Shown here in pieces: positions 1 to 8,844 of a stretch of DNA of 64,000 bases (position 1 is the stretch's first letter; each line of letters opens with the position of its first letter). The DNA lies in assembly GCF_019100495.1 (NCBI RefSeq), contig NZ_JAHRVA010000006.1, positions 71,164-135,163 of the forward strand. Direction: 5' to 3'. Source of the DNA: Falsochrobactrum tianjinense. GTDB lineage: Bacteria; Pseudomonadota; Alphaproteobacteria; Rhizobiales; Rhizobiaceae. The translations under genes and the position numbers were made by a program. The notes under the pieces were generated by a model. It ran no database searches and had not been told where the DNA came from. It saw nothing but the letters and a program-made list of their open reading frames with translations.

Positions 1-1264
1 TATTCCGCATCAGCTTCAGGGCCGTGATATTCTGGGCATCGCCCAGACCGGCTCCGGCAAGACAGCGGCGTTCAGCCTGCCGATCCTGCAAAAGATTATT
101 GCGCTTGGTGACAAGCGCAAGGGCAAGACGGCGCGTGCGCTGATTCTTGCACCGACCCGTGAACTAGCCGTGCAGATCGAGGAAACGATTCGGACCGTTG
201 CCAAGAATGCGCATGTTTCCACTGCCCTCGTTCTCGGTGGTGTGTCGCGCCTGAGTCAGATCAAGCGTATGCAGCCGGGCGTTGATGTGCTCGTTGCCAC
301 GCCGGGCCGTTTGACTGATCTGGTACGTGAAAACTGCATTGACCTGTCGGAAACCCGCTGGCTGGTACTCGATGAAGCCGACCGTATGCTCGACATGGGT
401 TTCATCAACGATGTAAAACGCATCGCCAAGGGTACGCATAAGGACCGGCAAACCGCTCTCTTCTCGGCAACTATGCCGAAGGAAATTGCAGCACTCGCAC
501 AAAGCCTCTTGCGGGATCCCGTGCGTGTGGAAGTAGCCCCGCAGGGTACGACCGCCGCCGAAATCACGCAGGTCGTACACCCAGTCCCGACAAAGGACAA
601 GCGTCGTCTGCTGTCGGCGATGCTGACCAACCCGGATATGAAATCCGTTATCGTCTTCACCCGCACCAAGCACGGTGCGGATGCTGTGGTGCGCCATTTG
701 GAGCGCGACAATTATGATGTTGCCGCCATCCATGGCAATAAATCGCAGAATGCACGTCAACGCGCGCTGACGGGCTTCCGTTCTGGCACGCTGCGTATTC
801 TCGTCGCCACCGACATCGCGGCACGCGGCATCGATGTTCCGGGAATCAGCCATGTCGTCAATTACGACCTGCCGGACGAACCGGAAACCTATGTGCACCG
901 TATTGGCCGCACCGGACGCAATGGCGCAAGCGGCGCTTCGGTAACGCTTTACGACCCGGCTACGGAAGAGGCGAAGCTGAAAGCCGTGGAGCGGGTGACT
1001 CGCAGTAAGTTGATGGTCAGGGAAGCGCCGGTAAAACCTGCACCTGCACCAGTTGCAAAAGATTCGGATGAACGCAAGCCACAGCAAAGCCGCAAGCCCG
1101 GCTCGCAGAATGGCCCGCAAAAACATCGCCGCCCCGCGCAGAATGTAAGTGATCATCGCGGAAATGCCGCTCCCAAAGCAGCTAACAGCGATACCACTGC
1201 GCAGCCAAAGCGTCCATTCAGACGCAAGCGCCGCAACACTGGTGGCGGGCAAAAAGCTGCCTGA
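1..1264 (+). CDS. DEAD-box RNA helicase, RhlE-like (5' end outside window)
   Basis: ATP-dependent RNA helicase that remodels RNA duplexes, probably in ribosome assembly or RNA decay. The frame is open from base 2, so the start and the first part of the Q-motif region lie upstream. Visible motifs in order are AQTGSGKT (Walker A), PTRELA, the DEAD box inside VLDEADRML, SAT in FSATMP, and HRIGRTGR (motif VI). The C-terminal tail of about 80 residues is rich in Lys, Arg, Gln and Pro, as in RhlE proteins, and probably binds RNA. A strong terminator follows the stop. The family is certain; the RhlE subgroup is inferred from the tail. Confidence 0.93.
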   Translation, partial: IPHQLQGRDILGIAQTGSGKTAAFSLPILQKIIALGDKRKGKTARALILAPTRELAVQIEETIRTVAKNAHVSTALVLGGVSRLSQIKRMQPGVDVLVATPGRLTDLVRENCIDLSETRWLVLDEADRMLDMGFINDVKRIAKGTHKDRQTALFSATMPKEIAALAQSLLRDPVRVEVAPQGTTAAEITQVVHPVPTKDKRRLLSAMLTNPDMKSVIVFTRTKHGADAVVRHLERDNYDVAAIHGNKSQNARQRALTGFRSGTLRILVATDIAARGIDVPGISHVVNYDLPDEPETYVHRIGRTGRNGASGASVTLYDPATEEAKLKAVERVTRSKLMVREAPVKPAPAPVAKDSDERKPQQSRKPGSQNGPQKHRRPAQNVSDHRGNAAPKAANSDTTAQPKRPFRRKRRNTGGGQKAA

Positions 1265-1306
1265 CATTTTAATTGCCAGGCACCTTTGTTGAAATGAGTT
1301 TTTCTT

Positions 1307-1336
1307 AAAACCGCCCGATTAAGGGCGGTTTTTTCG
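1307..1336 (+). terminator. Intrinsic terminator after the helicase gene
   Basis: AACCGCCC and GGGCGGTT arms around a short GATTAA loop, followed by a T run. It lies 43 bases after the helicase stop and separates it from cysK. Confidence 0.85.
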
Positions 1337-1452
1337 TTAAGAATATGGATATGAGTACGCAATTGTTAAACGCGATGCAAAATTATCCCAGCCTTGCTTG
1401 AAGATGGGCTTGCTTCCCCATAGTTTCCTTTCAACCAGAAAGGATGGTAGTC

Positions 1453-2481
1453 ATGCTCAGTTCGGTACTCGACGCTGTCGGCAATACGCCGCTGATCCGT
1501 TTGAAGAAGGCTTCCGAGATTACCGGCTGCGAAATCTATGGCAAGGCGGAGTTTCTCAATCCCGGACAATCGGTCAAGGACCGCGCAGCTCTCTATATTA
1601 TTCGTGATGCGGAAAAGCGCGGCCTACTCAAACCCGGCGGCATCATCGTGGAAGGAACGGCTGGCAATACCGGCATTGGCCTGACCATGGTTGCCAAAGC
1701 ACTTGGTTATCGTACGGTCATCGTGATTCCTGAAACCCAGAGTCAGGAAAAGAAAGATGCGCTGCGCCTGCTTGGCGCAGAACTGATCGAGGTTCCAGCT
1801 GCGCCTTACCGTAATCCCAATAATTATGTGCGGCTTTCGGGACGCCTTGCCGATCAGTTAGCGAGGACAGAATCCAATGGCGCGATCTGGGCTAATCAGT
1901 TCGATAATGTTGCCAATCGCGATGCGCATATCGAGACCACGGCGCAGGAAATCTGGCGCGATACAAACGGCAAGATTGACGGATTCGTCTCGGCTGTTGG
2001 CTCCGGCGGTACGCTCGCAGGTGCAGCCCTAGGACTCAAAGGCAAAAACACGGATATCAAAATCGCTCTTGCCGATCCCTATGGCGCAGCCCTTCATTCC
2101 TTTTACACGACAGGCGAACTGAAAGCTGAAGGCGATTCGATCACTGAAGGCATTGGGCAGGGGCGTATTACCGCCAATCTCGAAGGCTTCACCCCAGATT
2201 TTTCCTATCGCATTCCCGATGCGGAGGCGATCGAAATTCTGTTTGATCTGGTGCAGGAAGAGGGACTTTGCCTTGGCGGCTCTTCCGGCATCAACATTGC
2301 AGGCGCAATCTGCCTTGCAAAAGATCTCGGACCGGGCCACACAATCGTGACGGTGCTTTGTGACTATGGTAATCGTTACCAATCTAAACTGTTCAATCCG
2401 GTATTCCTGCGCGGTAAGAACTTGCCGGTGCCGGGCTGGCTGGAAACCAAAACCGAGATTAATATACCGTTTGAGGAATAA
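1453..2481 (+). CDS. cysK: Cysteine synthase A (O-acetylserine sulfhydrylase)
   Basis: Makes L-cysteine from O-acetylserine and sulfide with pyridoxal phosphate, in the cytoplasm. The PLP lysine is in SVKDRA (residue 42 from the chosen start), and GTAGNTG near residue 73 is the phosphate/substrate loop. The length of 342 aa suits the family. An ATG at 1444 is in frame but its AAAGG would touch the codon; from 1453 the AAAGGA lies about 8 bases upstream, so 1453 is preferred. The gene is followed after 2 bases by alaX, so the two are probably cotranscribed. A cystathionine-beta-synthase-like activity cannot be excluded, but the sequence is CysK-like throughout. Confidence 0.93.
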   Translation: MLSSVLDAVGNTPLIRLKKASEITGCEIYGKAEFLNPGQSVKDRAALYIIRDAEKRGLLKPGGIIVEGTAGNTGIGLTMVAKALGYRTVIVIPETQSQEKKDALRLLGAELIEVPAAPYRNPNNYVRLSGRLADQLARTESNGAIWANQFDNVANRDAHIETTAQEIWRDTNGKIDGFVSAVGSGGTLAGAALGLKGKNTDIKIALADPYGAALHSFYTTGELKAEGDSITEGIGQGRITANLEGFTPDFSYRIPDAEAIEILFDLVQEEGLCLGGSSGINIAGAICLAKDLGPGHTIVTVLCDYGNRYQSKLFNPVFLRGKNLPVPGWLETKTEINIPFEE

Positions 2482-2483
2482 TC

Positions 2484-3227
2484 ATGGCCTATGAGACCGA
2501 AGCACTGTTCCGCGAGGATGCTTATCTTTCAACAGCGGCAGGCTCGGTCGTGGCTATTACCGAAAACGGCGGGATCATTCTCGATCGGACAATTTTCTAT
2601 GCGACTTCCGGTGGACAGCCGGGGGACACTGGATATTTCGAGCGAACGGACGGCTCTCGCATCGATATTACCGCAACGGTTACCGGCGAAAACAAGAATG
2701 AAGTCGTCCATGTTCCCGCAGACGGACAGCCCTTGCCGGAAATTGGTGAAGAACTAATGCTGCATATTGATTGGGCGCGGCGTTACAAACTGATGCGCAT
2801 GCATACGGCCTGTCATCTGCTCTCTGTCGCTTGTCCATTTTCAATCACCGGCGCTGCCGTTGGCGAAGACGAAAGCCGCGTTGATTTCGATCTGCCAGAC
2901 GCCAGCTATACAAAGGAATTTGTAACCGAAAGGCTGATGAAACTGGTACGCGCCGATGATCCAGTAAGCCTGCGCTGGATCAGCGACGATGAGTTGTTGG
3001 CCAATCCCGATATTGTGAAATCGAAGAATGTTCGTCCTCCTGTCGGTCTGGGACGTATTCGCCTGGTCATCATCGGTGAAAATGGATCCGTGGATTCGCA
3101 ACCATGCGGCGGAACGCACGTTTCTCAAACTCATGAAGTCGGTGAGATCCACATCGGTAAAATCGAGAAGAAGGGCAAGGAGAACCGCCGCTTCCGCATT
3201 CGTTTCGGCGCTCTTCCACAAGCCTGA
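2484..3227 (+). CDS. alaX: Alanyl-tRNA editing protein AlaX
   Basis: Free-standing relative of the AlaRS editing domain that hydrolyses mischarged tRNA(Ala), mainly Ser-tRNA(Ala). The zinc site is complete: H107 and H111 in HTACH, then C208 and H212 in CGGTH. At 247 aa it has the N-terminal beta-barrel part plus the editing core. It starts 2 bases after the cysK stop and is followed closely by sseA. Linkage of a serine-editing factor to cysteine synthesis may reflect control of the serine/cysteine balance, which is inference. Confidence 0.9.
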   Translation: MAYETEALFREDAYLSTAAGSVVAITENGGIILDRTIFYATSGGQPGDTGYFERTDGSRIDITATVTGENKNEVVHVPADGQPLPEIGEELMLHIDWARRYKLMRMHTACHLLSVACPFSITGAAVGEDESRVDFDLPDASYTKEFVTERLMKLVRADDPVSLRWISDDELLANPDIVKSKNVRPPVGLGRIRLVIIGENGSVDSQPCGGTHVSQTHEVGEIHIGKIEKKGKENRRFRIRFGALPQA

Positions 3228-3246
3228 TCTTTCTCCAGGAGCAATC

Positions 3247-4101
3247 ATGTCTGAGAAAAGCACATTTGTCATTTCCCGTGAAAAGCTGAAGAAAAGATTG
3301 GGCGAACCTGGCCTGGCCATAGTGGATGCATCTTGGTATCTGCCCGCCGCTGGACGTAATGGCCGCGAGGAGTATGACGCGGCACATATTCCCGGTGCGG
3401 TGTTTTTCGATCAGGACGAGATCGCAGACAAGGATTCTGGCCTGCCGCATACATTGCCTTCGCCTGAACTCTTTGCCCGTCATATCGGCTCGATGGGTAT
3501 CACAGCAGATGAAACCATAGTCGTCTATGATGGCCCCGGCATGTTCTCCGCCCCGCGTGTTTGGTGGATGTTCCGCGTCATGGGCGTGCAGAACGTTTTC
3601 TTGCTTGATGGCGGGTTTGATGGTTGGAGGAAAGCTGGTTTTCCTGCCACGGATGAAGTAACGAAGATTGCTCCAACTTTGTTTACGCCTTCTTTTAATG
3701 CCGCACAGGTCGTCGGTTTCGATGAGATGCGAAAAATTGTAGATCAACGCAGTTCGCAGATTGCGGACGCGCGGGCCACCGGTCGGTTTACTGGCCGCGA
3801 CGCTGAACCGCGTGCGGGCATGCGTTCAGGTCATATGCCTGGTGCACGTAATGTTCCTGCCGGTACTCTATCTGAGAATGGCGAACTGAAAGACCTCGAT
3901 AGCCTGCGAAAGATTTTTTCTGACGCAGGTGTCGATCTTAATCGATCGATTGTTACAAGCTGCGGTTCAGGCGTGACCGCCGCAGTTATAACGCTGGCTT
4001 TGACTTCATTGGGCCATCAGGATAACCGGCTTTATGATGGTTCGTGGAGCGAATGGGGCAGCAGGCAGGATACACCTGTAGTCATGGGTGACGCGGAATA
4101 A
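3247..4101 (+). CDS. sseA: 3-mercaptopyruvate/thiosulfate sulfurtransferase
   Basis: Two-domain rhodanese that transfers sulfane sulfur from mercaptopyruvate or thiosulfate to thiols or cyanide. The second domain carries the loop CGSGVT with catalytic Cys at about residue 239; this loop is typical of mercaptopyruvate sulfurtransferases rather than thiosulfate-specific rhodaneses. Length 284 aa is normal. A longer in-frame start at 3028 lies inside alaX and is rejected; ATG 3247 has an AGGAG-type site (TCCAGGAGCAATC) just upstream. It sits in a run with cysK and alaX, consistent with cysteine and sulfur metabolism. Confidence 0.9.
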   Translation: MSEKSTFVISREKLKKRLGEPGLAIVDASWYLPAAGRNGREEYDAAHIPGAVFFDQDEIADKDSGLPHTLPSPELFARHIGSMGITADETIVVYDGPGMFSAPRVWWMFRVMGVQNVFLLDGGFDGWRKAGFPATDEVTKIAPTLFTPSFNAAQVVGFDEMRKIVDQRSSQIADARATGRFTGRDAEPRAGMRSGHMPGARNVPAGTLSENGELKDLDSLRKIFSDAGVDLNRSIVTSCGSGVTAAVITLALTSLGHQDNRLYDGSWSEWGSRQDTPVVMGDAE

Positions 4102-4103
4102 TC

Positions 4104-4628
4104 ATGGCCGAGAAACTGATAGCCAGAATAACGCACCTGGAAATGATGGCTCGGTCAACGATCGCGGTACCGGTTCCGTCCGGCATGCGTCTGGCAATCA
4201 TGCGTGCAACCCATATGCCTGTGCACTTTTACCGCTACCTGTATGAGTATGTAGGACGAGAGCATCATTGGATGTTGCGCCGATTGCAAAGCGATACGGA
4301 GGTCGCGCAAATCATTCATGCAGATACAACAGAGATTCATGTGCTCTATGCAGATGGCTGCCCTGCAGGCTTTCTTGAACTTGACCTGTCAGCCATGCCA
4401 GATGTTGCCGAGATCATCTATTTCGGGCTTGTCGGTGATTATCAGGGCAGGGGCTTGGGTAAATTCTTCCTAAGCGAAGCAATTTCTGCCGCTTGGGGGC
4501 ATGGGCCGCAGAAAGTGGCTATCCACACTAATACGCTCGATAATCCACGAGCCTTGCAGCTATATCAGAAGATGGGTTTTGTGCCTGTTGGCTGGTCCGA
4601 AGAAGAAGTCGTCCCGTGGGAGGACTGA
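4104..4628 (+). CDS. GNAT family N-acetyltransferase
   Basis: Acetyl-CoA-dependent N-acetyltransferase of unknown substrate, 174 aa. The CoA pyrophosphate loop is visible as YQGRGLGK in the middle third, and the C-terminal part (NPRALQLYQKMGFVPVG) is the usual GNAT strand-helix-strand ending. It begins 2 bases after the sseA stop, so it is probably the last gene of the cysK-alaX-sseA run. It converges with the diguanylate cyclase gene, with only 4 bases between stops and no obvious terminator there. Confidence 0.88.
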   Translation: MAEKLIARITHLEMMARSTIAVPVPSGMRLAIMRATHMPVHFYRYLYEYVGREHHWMLRRLQSDTEVAQIIHADTTEIHVLYADGCPAGFLELDLSAMPDVAEIIYFGLVGDYQGRGLGKFFLSEAISAAWGHGPQKVAIHTNTLDNPRALQLYQKMGFVPVGWSEEEVVPWED

Positions 4629-4632
4629 CACA

Positions 4633-5424
4633 CTATCCTCTCATCGCAGATCCACGCCCGTTAGCGATTGAAACAACCGAGGCGCTGACCTGAATATCGC
4701 CTTCCTCATCGAAGACAACGCAATTACGTCCACGCTGTTTTGCCATGTACAGGCAACGATCAGCGTGGCTTAGGACTTGCGAATTGGTTTCGTGTTTGGG
4801 TGCAGAGGCAACGCCAACACTGATTGTCAGCGGATAAATTTCATATTCCGTTGCATGAAATGGCGTATTTTCAACTTCTGCGCGTATGCGTTGGGCAACG
4901 CGCATCCCGGTTTCTCCGCTTGCGCCCGGCAAGAAGACACAGAACTCCTCGCCACCAATCCGTCCAACCAGATCGCCTTTTCGCGTTACATTTTGCATCG
5001 CAAAGGCGATCAGCTTCAAAGCACGATCACCTGTACCATGCCCAAACGTATCGTTGATGGTCTTGAAATGATCGGCATCAATGACCAGAACAGCCCCGTT
5101 TTCAATGCGTGATCGGCTGATTTTCATCGATTCAAACAGTGCTTCACGATTGAGCAAGCCAGTCATGTGGTCCATACGCGAGCGCGCCTGTAGCTCGATA
5201 TGAGCCTTTTCAAGCTGTGCATAGGTTTCGCGGAGCTTGCTATGCTGGATAAAAATATAAGTTAGGGAAGGGAAGGCTGTGGCGATGGGAATAGCGATAC
5301 TAAGACTCGTAGCAACAAAGCCCGGTATAGAACCGGTCATAAAACCGACAGCCCAGGTTACCCCTAATGAACAAAGGGTAACAGACAGCGTTATCAACGC
5401 CGCCTTCATCAAAGCCATTTTCAT
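4633..5424 (-). CDS. Membrane-anchored GGDEF diguanylate cyclase
   Basis: Makes cyclic di-GMP from two GTP. From the longest start (5499) the protein is 288 aa with two membrane segments (about residues 32-53 and 61-84), a short coiled linker and a GGDEF domain with an active GGEEF signature (182-186). An RxxD inhibitory site (R173, D176) lies exactly five residues before the signature, so product feedback inhibition is expected. The start at 5424 is preferred because GGAG lies about 9 bases upstream and 5499 has no clear ribosome binding site; this removes 25 residues before the first membrane segment. Signal and output are unknown. Confidence 0.88.
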   Translation of the reverse strand: MKMALMKAALITLSVTLCSLGVTWAVGFMTGSIPGFVATSLSIAIPIATAFPSLTYIFIQHSKLRETYAQLEKAHIELQARSRMDHMTGLLNREALFESMKISRSRIENGAVLVIDADHFKTINDTFGHGTGDRALKLIAFAMQNVTRKGDLVGRIGGEEFCVFLPGASGETGMRVAQRIRAEVENTPFHATEYEIYPLTISVGVASAPKHETNSQVLSHADRCLYMAKQRGRNCVVFDEEGDIQVSASVVSIANGRGSAMRG

Positions 5425-5499
5425 GTCCAGTCCACTCCCACCCAGATAAGGATATTTCGGCCGCCTGCTTCCGATCTTTCGTATAGGCAAGGCATCCAA

Positions 5500-5819
5500 A
5501 CGATAAAAAACAGCATTTAGCTACCGTGAGATGCGTACGCAATGCATATACAATCTAAGGTAGTTAATATTTATTTATCTTAGGGAGAAACGTGCTTTTC
5601 GGCAACTATGATTCAAGTCAATCTTTTCTCAATAGTATTTTATTATTTGCTAATAAATGGATTACTGGTTTTTTTCAGCATTTAAGTCGAAGGCTATGCA
5701 AGGAGATTAAAAGCCTGCTACATCAGTCAATTGCATAATCTATCTTATGGAACTATCTCATATGTATGAAACCTGAAGCGTATAGCCTCACATTCACGGC
5801 GGATATATGCTTTCGTCGT
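5500..5819. other. 320-bp AT-rich intergenic region
   Basis: Lies between two minus-strand genes and is clearly more AT-rich than its surroundings. It should hold the promoter of the diguanylate cyclase gene. A 10-base palindrome, TGCGTACGCA, is at 5532-5541. I see no convincing gene, RNA or terminator; the reading frame reaching into the next gene on the plus strand is its antisense shadow. Confidence 0.6.
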
Positions 5820-6665
5820 TCACTTACGTCGCGCTACATAAAGATGCCCCGGCACAGGAGAACCTTGTTCGCTCCGAACTGTTATGTTCTCGCAGCGCAC
5901 GCATTCCATACCATGCTTGGCAAGCATGGTCCGCACATAGGATTGTGCATGCGCGAAGCGATGGAAATCACCAACTATGAAGTCGCGCCCGGAAAACCGC
6001 TCATCGGACTGCGTTTCACTCGAAAAGCCGAAGTATCCTGCTGATTGCAGATGCGCCGATATACCAGCAAAGAAACGGTCAAGTTCTCCCATGTAAGGCA
6101 GCACATCAGTTGCGGCGATCAAATCCCAGACACCGTCCGCCGCTGTTTCGAGGAACCGCACTGCTTCACCGACAAAAAGCGCATCATAATCGCCTTTTTC
6201 ATAGGCTACTTCGATCATATTCTCGGATATATCTACGCCGGTCTTGTGGCTGGCCATATTATCTAGAGCGTCAGCCGAAAGCCCTGTTCCACAGCCAAGG
6301 TCGAGCATGCGTGCGGCATGAAATTCGCCATCTATTTCAAGGAACATTTCGCGCAATTGCAAAGGCACATCATAGCCAAGCTGATCGACAAGAATAGTAT
6401 CGAACATTTCCGCATGCTGATCGAAGAGCGTCGCTACATAGGCATCAGGCGCTTTTGGCGGCACAATGCCACGCCCCATGCTCGCCAGGCGCACGGCAGC
6501 ACCGCCATGATCGTCTGGATCTATTTCCAGAACTTTCTGGTAAGCCATGGCTGCACCATCCAGATCACCCGCTTTCTCAAGAGAAAGGGCCCGATTATAA
6601 GCCTCTGCGAGCGCGTCCTGATCCAGCATTTTGGGCTTGTGGGGTTTATCATTATGATGAGTCAT
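5820..6665 (-). CDS. TPR-containing SAM-dependent methyltransferase
   Basis: About 281 aa. Residues 18-62 form a tetratricopeptide unit (AYNRALSLEKAGDLDGA, then AYQKVLEIDP), and a class I methyltransferase domain follows with motif I LDLGCGTG near residue 121. The acceptor is unknown; the TPR could recruit a protein partner. ATG 6665 starts 7 bases after the stop of the transporter gene; a start at 6722 would run back into that gene and is less likely. It is probably transcribed with the transporter and perhaps galE. Confidence 0.82.
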   Translation of the reverse strand: MTHHNDKPHKPKMLDQDALAEAYNRALSLEKAGDLDGAAMAYQKVLEIDPDDHGGAAVRLASMGRGIVPPKAPDAYVATLFDQHAEMFDTILVDQLGYDVPLQLREMFLEIDGEFHAARMLDLGCGTGLSADALDNMASHKTGVDISENMIEVAYEKGDYDALFVGEAVRFLETAADGVWDLIAATDVLPYMGELDRFFAGISAHLQSAGYFGFSSETQSDERFSGRDFIVGDFHRFAHAQSYVRTMLAKHGMECVRCENITVRSEQGSPVPGHLYVARRK

Positions 6666-6672
6666 GTTTGCC

Positions 6673-7659
6673 CTACTCTGCCGCAGCAGGAACTCTTTCA
6701 GTAATCGGTTTATGGTGGGCAAGCTTGCGCGCGATAATGGCGCAGGCCATCAACTGTATCTGATGAAACAGCATCAAAGGCAAAACGATGCTTCCCACAT
6801 TTGCACCTGCGAAAATTGCACTCGCCATCGGCGCGCCACTGGCCAGACTTTTCTTCGAGCCGCAAAATAGGATTGTAATGCAGTCCGCATGATTAAAACC
6901 AAGCCACTTGCTACCATACCAGGTAGCGCCCAGCACGACCACCAGAAGCATGAGACTCATGCCGATCATCATTCCAAGATCGTTCCAGGATACGGTGCGC
7001 CAGAGACCGGAAACGACTGACTCGCTAAAGGCCAGATAGACGACCATGAGAATCGACCCTCGGTCGACGATGCCAAGTGACTTGCTGTGGCGGCGTAGGA
7101 ATCTGCCGATCCATGGCTGTAATATCTGCCCCAGCAGGAAAGGTGCCAGCAATTGAAGCAGTATGGATTGCAGCGCATCGACTGAAACGCCGCCGCCGCC
7201 CTTGATTGCAAAGAGCAACCCGACGAGCAAGGGCGTGAGAAACATGCCAAAAATATTGGATGCAGAAGCGGAAACGATGGCTGCGGAAACATTACCGCCT
7301 GCGATCGAAGTAAAGGCGATGGAGGACTGCACTGTCGAAGGTAGCAAACAAAGATAAAGAATGCCGGTATAAAATGCCGAATGGGAAAGGCCGGGAACCA
7401 GCCAACCGGCCAGTAATCCCAATAGTGGAAACAGTACGAAGGTAGCGGAAAGAACTGCAACATGCAGTTTCCAATGGGTAAGACCGGCAATAACGGCCTC
7501 GCGGGAGAGGCGCGCGCCATGCAGAAAGAACAAGAGTCCGACTGCAATTTTGGTTGCCAAGGCGAACCAGTCGGCGAATTCGCCCTGTACTGGCAGCAAG
7601 GATGCCAGCAACATGGTGGCAACCAGCATGGTGGTGAATTTATCAGGCAGGAAACGCAT
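6673..7659 (-). CDS. Bile acid:sodium symporter family (YfeH-like) transporter
   Basis: Polytopic inner-membrane protein, about 328 aa and some ten hydrophobic segments, of the SBF-like superfamily. The N-terminus (MRFLPDKFTTML, then LLFFLHGARLSREAVIAG) resembles E. coli YfeH-type members, for which no substrate is firmly known. A start at 7683 is possible, but its would-be Shine-Dalgarno touches the codon; 7659 matches the family N-terminus and has AAGGA upstream. It follows galE with a short gap on the same strand. Confidence 0.85.
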   Translation of the reverse strand: MRFLPDKFTTMLVATMLLASLLPVQGEFADWFALATKIAVGLLFFLHGARLSREAVIAGLTHWKLHVAVLSATFVLFPLLGLLAGWLVPGLSHSAFYTGILYLCLLPSTVQSSIAFTSIAGGNVSAAIVSASASNIFGMFLTPLLVGLLFAIKGGGGVSVDALQSILLQLLAPFLLGQILQPWIGRFLRRHSKSLGIVDRGSILMVVYLAFSESVVSGLWRTVSWNDLGMMIGMSLMLLVVVLGATWYGSKWLGFNHADCITILFCGSKKSLASGAPMASAIFAGANVGSIVLPLMLFHQIQLMACAIIARKLAHHKPITERVPAAAE

Positions 7660-7698
7660 TATGCCATCAGTTCCTTCATACATCCTGCCGGTATCGGT

Positions 7699-8706
7699 TC
7701 ACTCATAACCGTCCGGGTTCTTCGATTGCCAATGCCACATATCCTGGCACATTTCGCGCAGATTCTTTTCCGCTGACCATCCTAGAAAATCGCGGGCAAA
7801 GGCGGGGTCCGCGTAGCATTCTGCTACATCGCCGGGGCGCCGTGGGGCAATCTCGTATTTGATTTCGCGATTAGAAGCGTGTTCAAACGCCTTGACCACG
7901 TCGAAAACGCTATAGCCCTGCCCTGTTCCAAGGTTGACCGAAAAACATTGCGGCTCGTCGAGTTTAGTGAGCGCTTTGAGATGGCCTGCAGCAAGGTCGA
8001 CCACATGGATATAGTCGCGAACACCGGTGCCATCCGGGGTCGCATAATCATTGCCCCATATACTGAGCTTCTCGCGGCGCCCAGTCGCGACCTGCGCGAT
8101 AATTGGCATCAGATTGTTGGGGATACCCTTGGGGTCTTCGCCGATCAGTCCGCTTTCATGCGCGCCAACCGGATTGAAATAACGCAGGATCGCAATCCTC
8201 CAGCTATCATCGCTGATATAAAGATCGCGCAGCATGTCTTCGATAACCAGCTTGGTCCGGCCATAAGGGTTGGTGGCGGAAAGCGGCTGGTCTTCTGTGA
8301 TCGGCAGTTTTTGCGGGTCGCCATAAACAGTCGCCGAAGAACTGAAAACCAGCTTCTTGAGGCCAGTAGCTTCCATGGCCTGTAACAGACGCAATGTACC
8401 AAGAACATTGCAGTCATAATAATGCAACGGCTTTTCGGTGGATTCTCCCACAGCCTTGAGACCGGCAAAGTGAATGACCGCCGTGCATTTATTGCGTCGA
8501 ATAACCTTCTCCAGAAATGCCTGGTCACGAATATCGCCCACTTCCTGTCGTGGCGTTTGGCCGGTAATTTTTTCTATCCTGCGCAAAGATTCGGGGTGGC
8601 TATTGGCAAAATTATCAACGATGACAACGTCCTGGCCAGCCTCGATCAACTGAACGCAAGTATGCGAGCCGATGTAGCCAGCGCCGCCTGTCACAAGAAT
8701 CGTCAT
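7699..8706 (-). CDS. galE: UDP-glucose 4-epimerase
   Basis: Interconverts UDP-glucose and UDP-galactose with bound NAD, supplying galactose for surface polysaccharide. An extended short-chain dehydrogenase fold is seen: GGAGYIG at residues 7-13, catalytic S124 within SSSATVYG, and Y148xxxK152. Length 335 aa is typical. The gene diverges from mazG across a 138-bp region. Confidence 0.93.
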   Translation of the reverse strand: MTILVTGGAGYIGSHTCVQLIEAGQDVVIVDNFANSHPESLRRIEKITGQTPRQEVGDIRDQAFLEKVIRRNKCTAVIHFAGLKAVGESTEKPLHYYDCNVLGTLRLLQAMEATGLKKLVFSSSATVYGDPQKLPITEDQPLSATNPYGRTKLVIEDMLRDLYISDDSWRIAILRYFNPVGAHESGLIGEDPKGIPNNLMPIIAQVATGRREKLSIWGNDYATPDGTGVRDYIHVVDLAAGHLKALTKLDEPQCFSVNLGTGQGYSVFDVVKAFEHASNREIKYEIAPRRPGDVAECYADPAFARDFLGWSAEKNLREMCQDMWHWQSKNPDGYE

Positions 8707-8844
8707 TCTTCACCTATCCGCATGTTGAACATAAAGCCCCGATGTGCGATCCACGGCTGACTATGCAAAAACAGCCGCAGACTGCAAGCCGCGCTTGCGC
8801 AATTTTTACGAATTGCTGTTCCAATCAATTGTCTCGGAGTGAAG

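Noticed and set aside
164-1267. 367-residue minus-strand frame opposite the helicase gene
   Set aside because: Antisense shadow of DEAD-box motifs; no domain, and the plus-strand protein is unmistakable.
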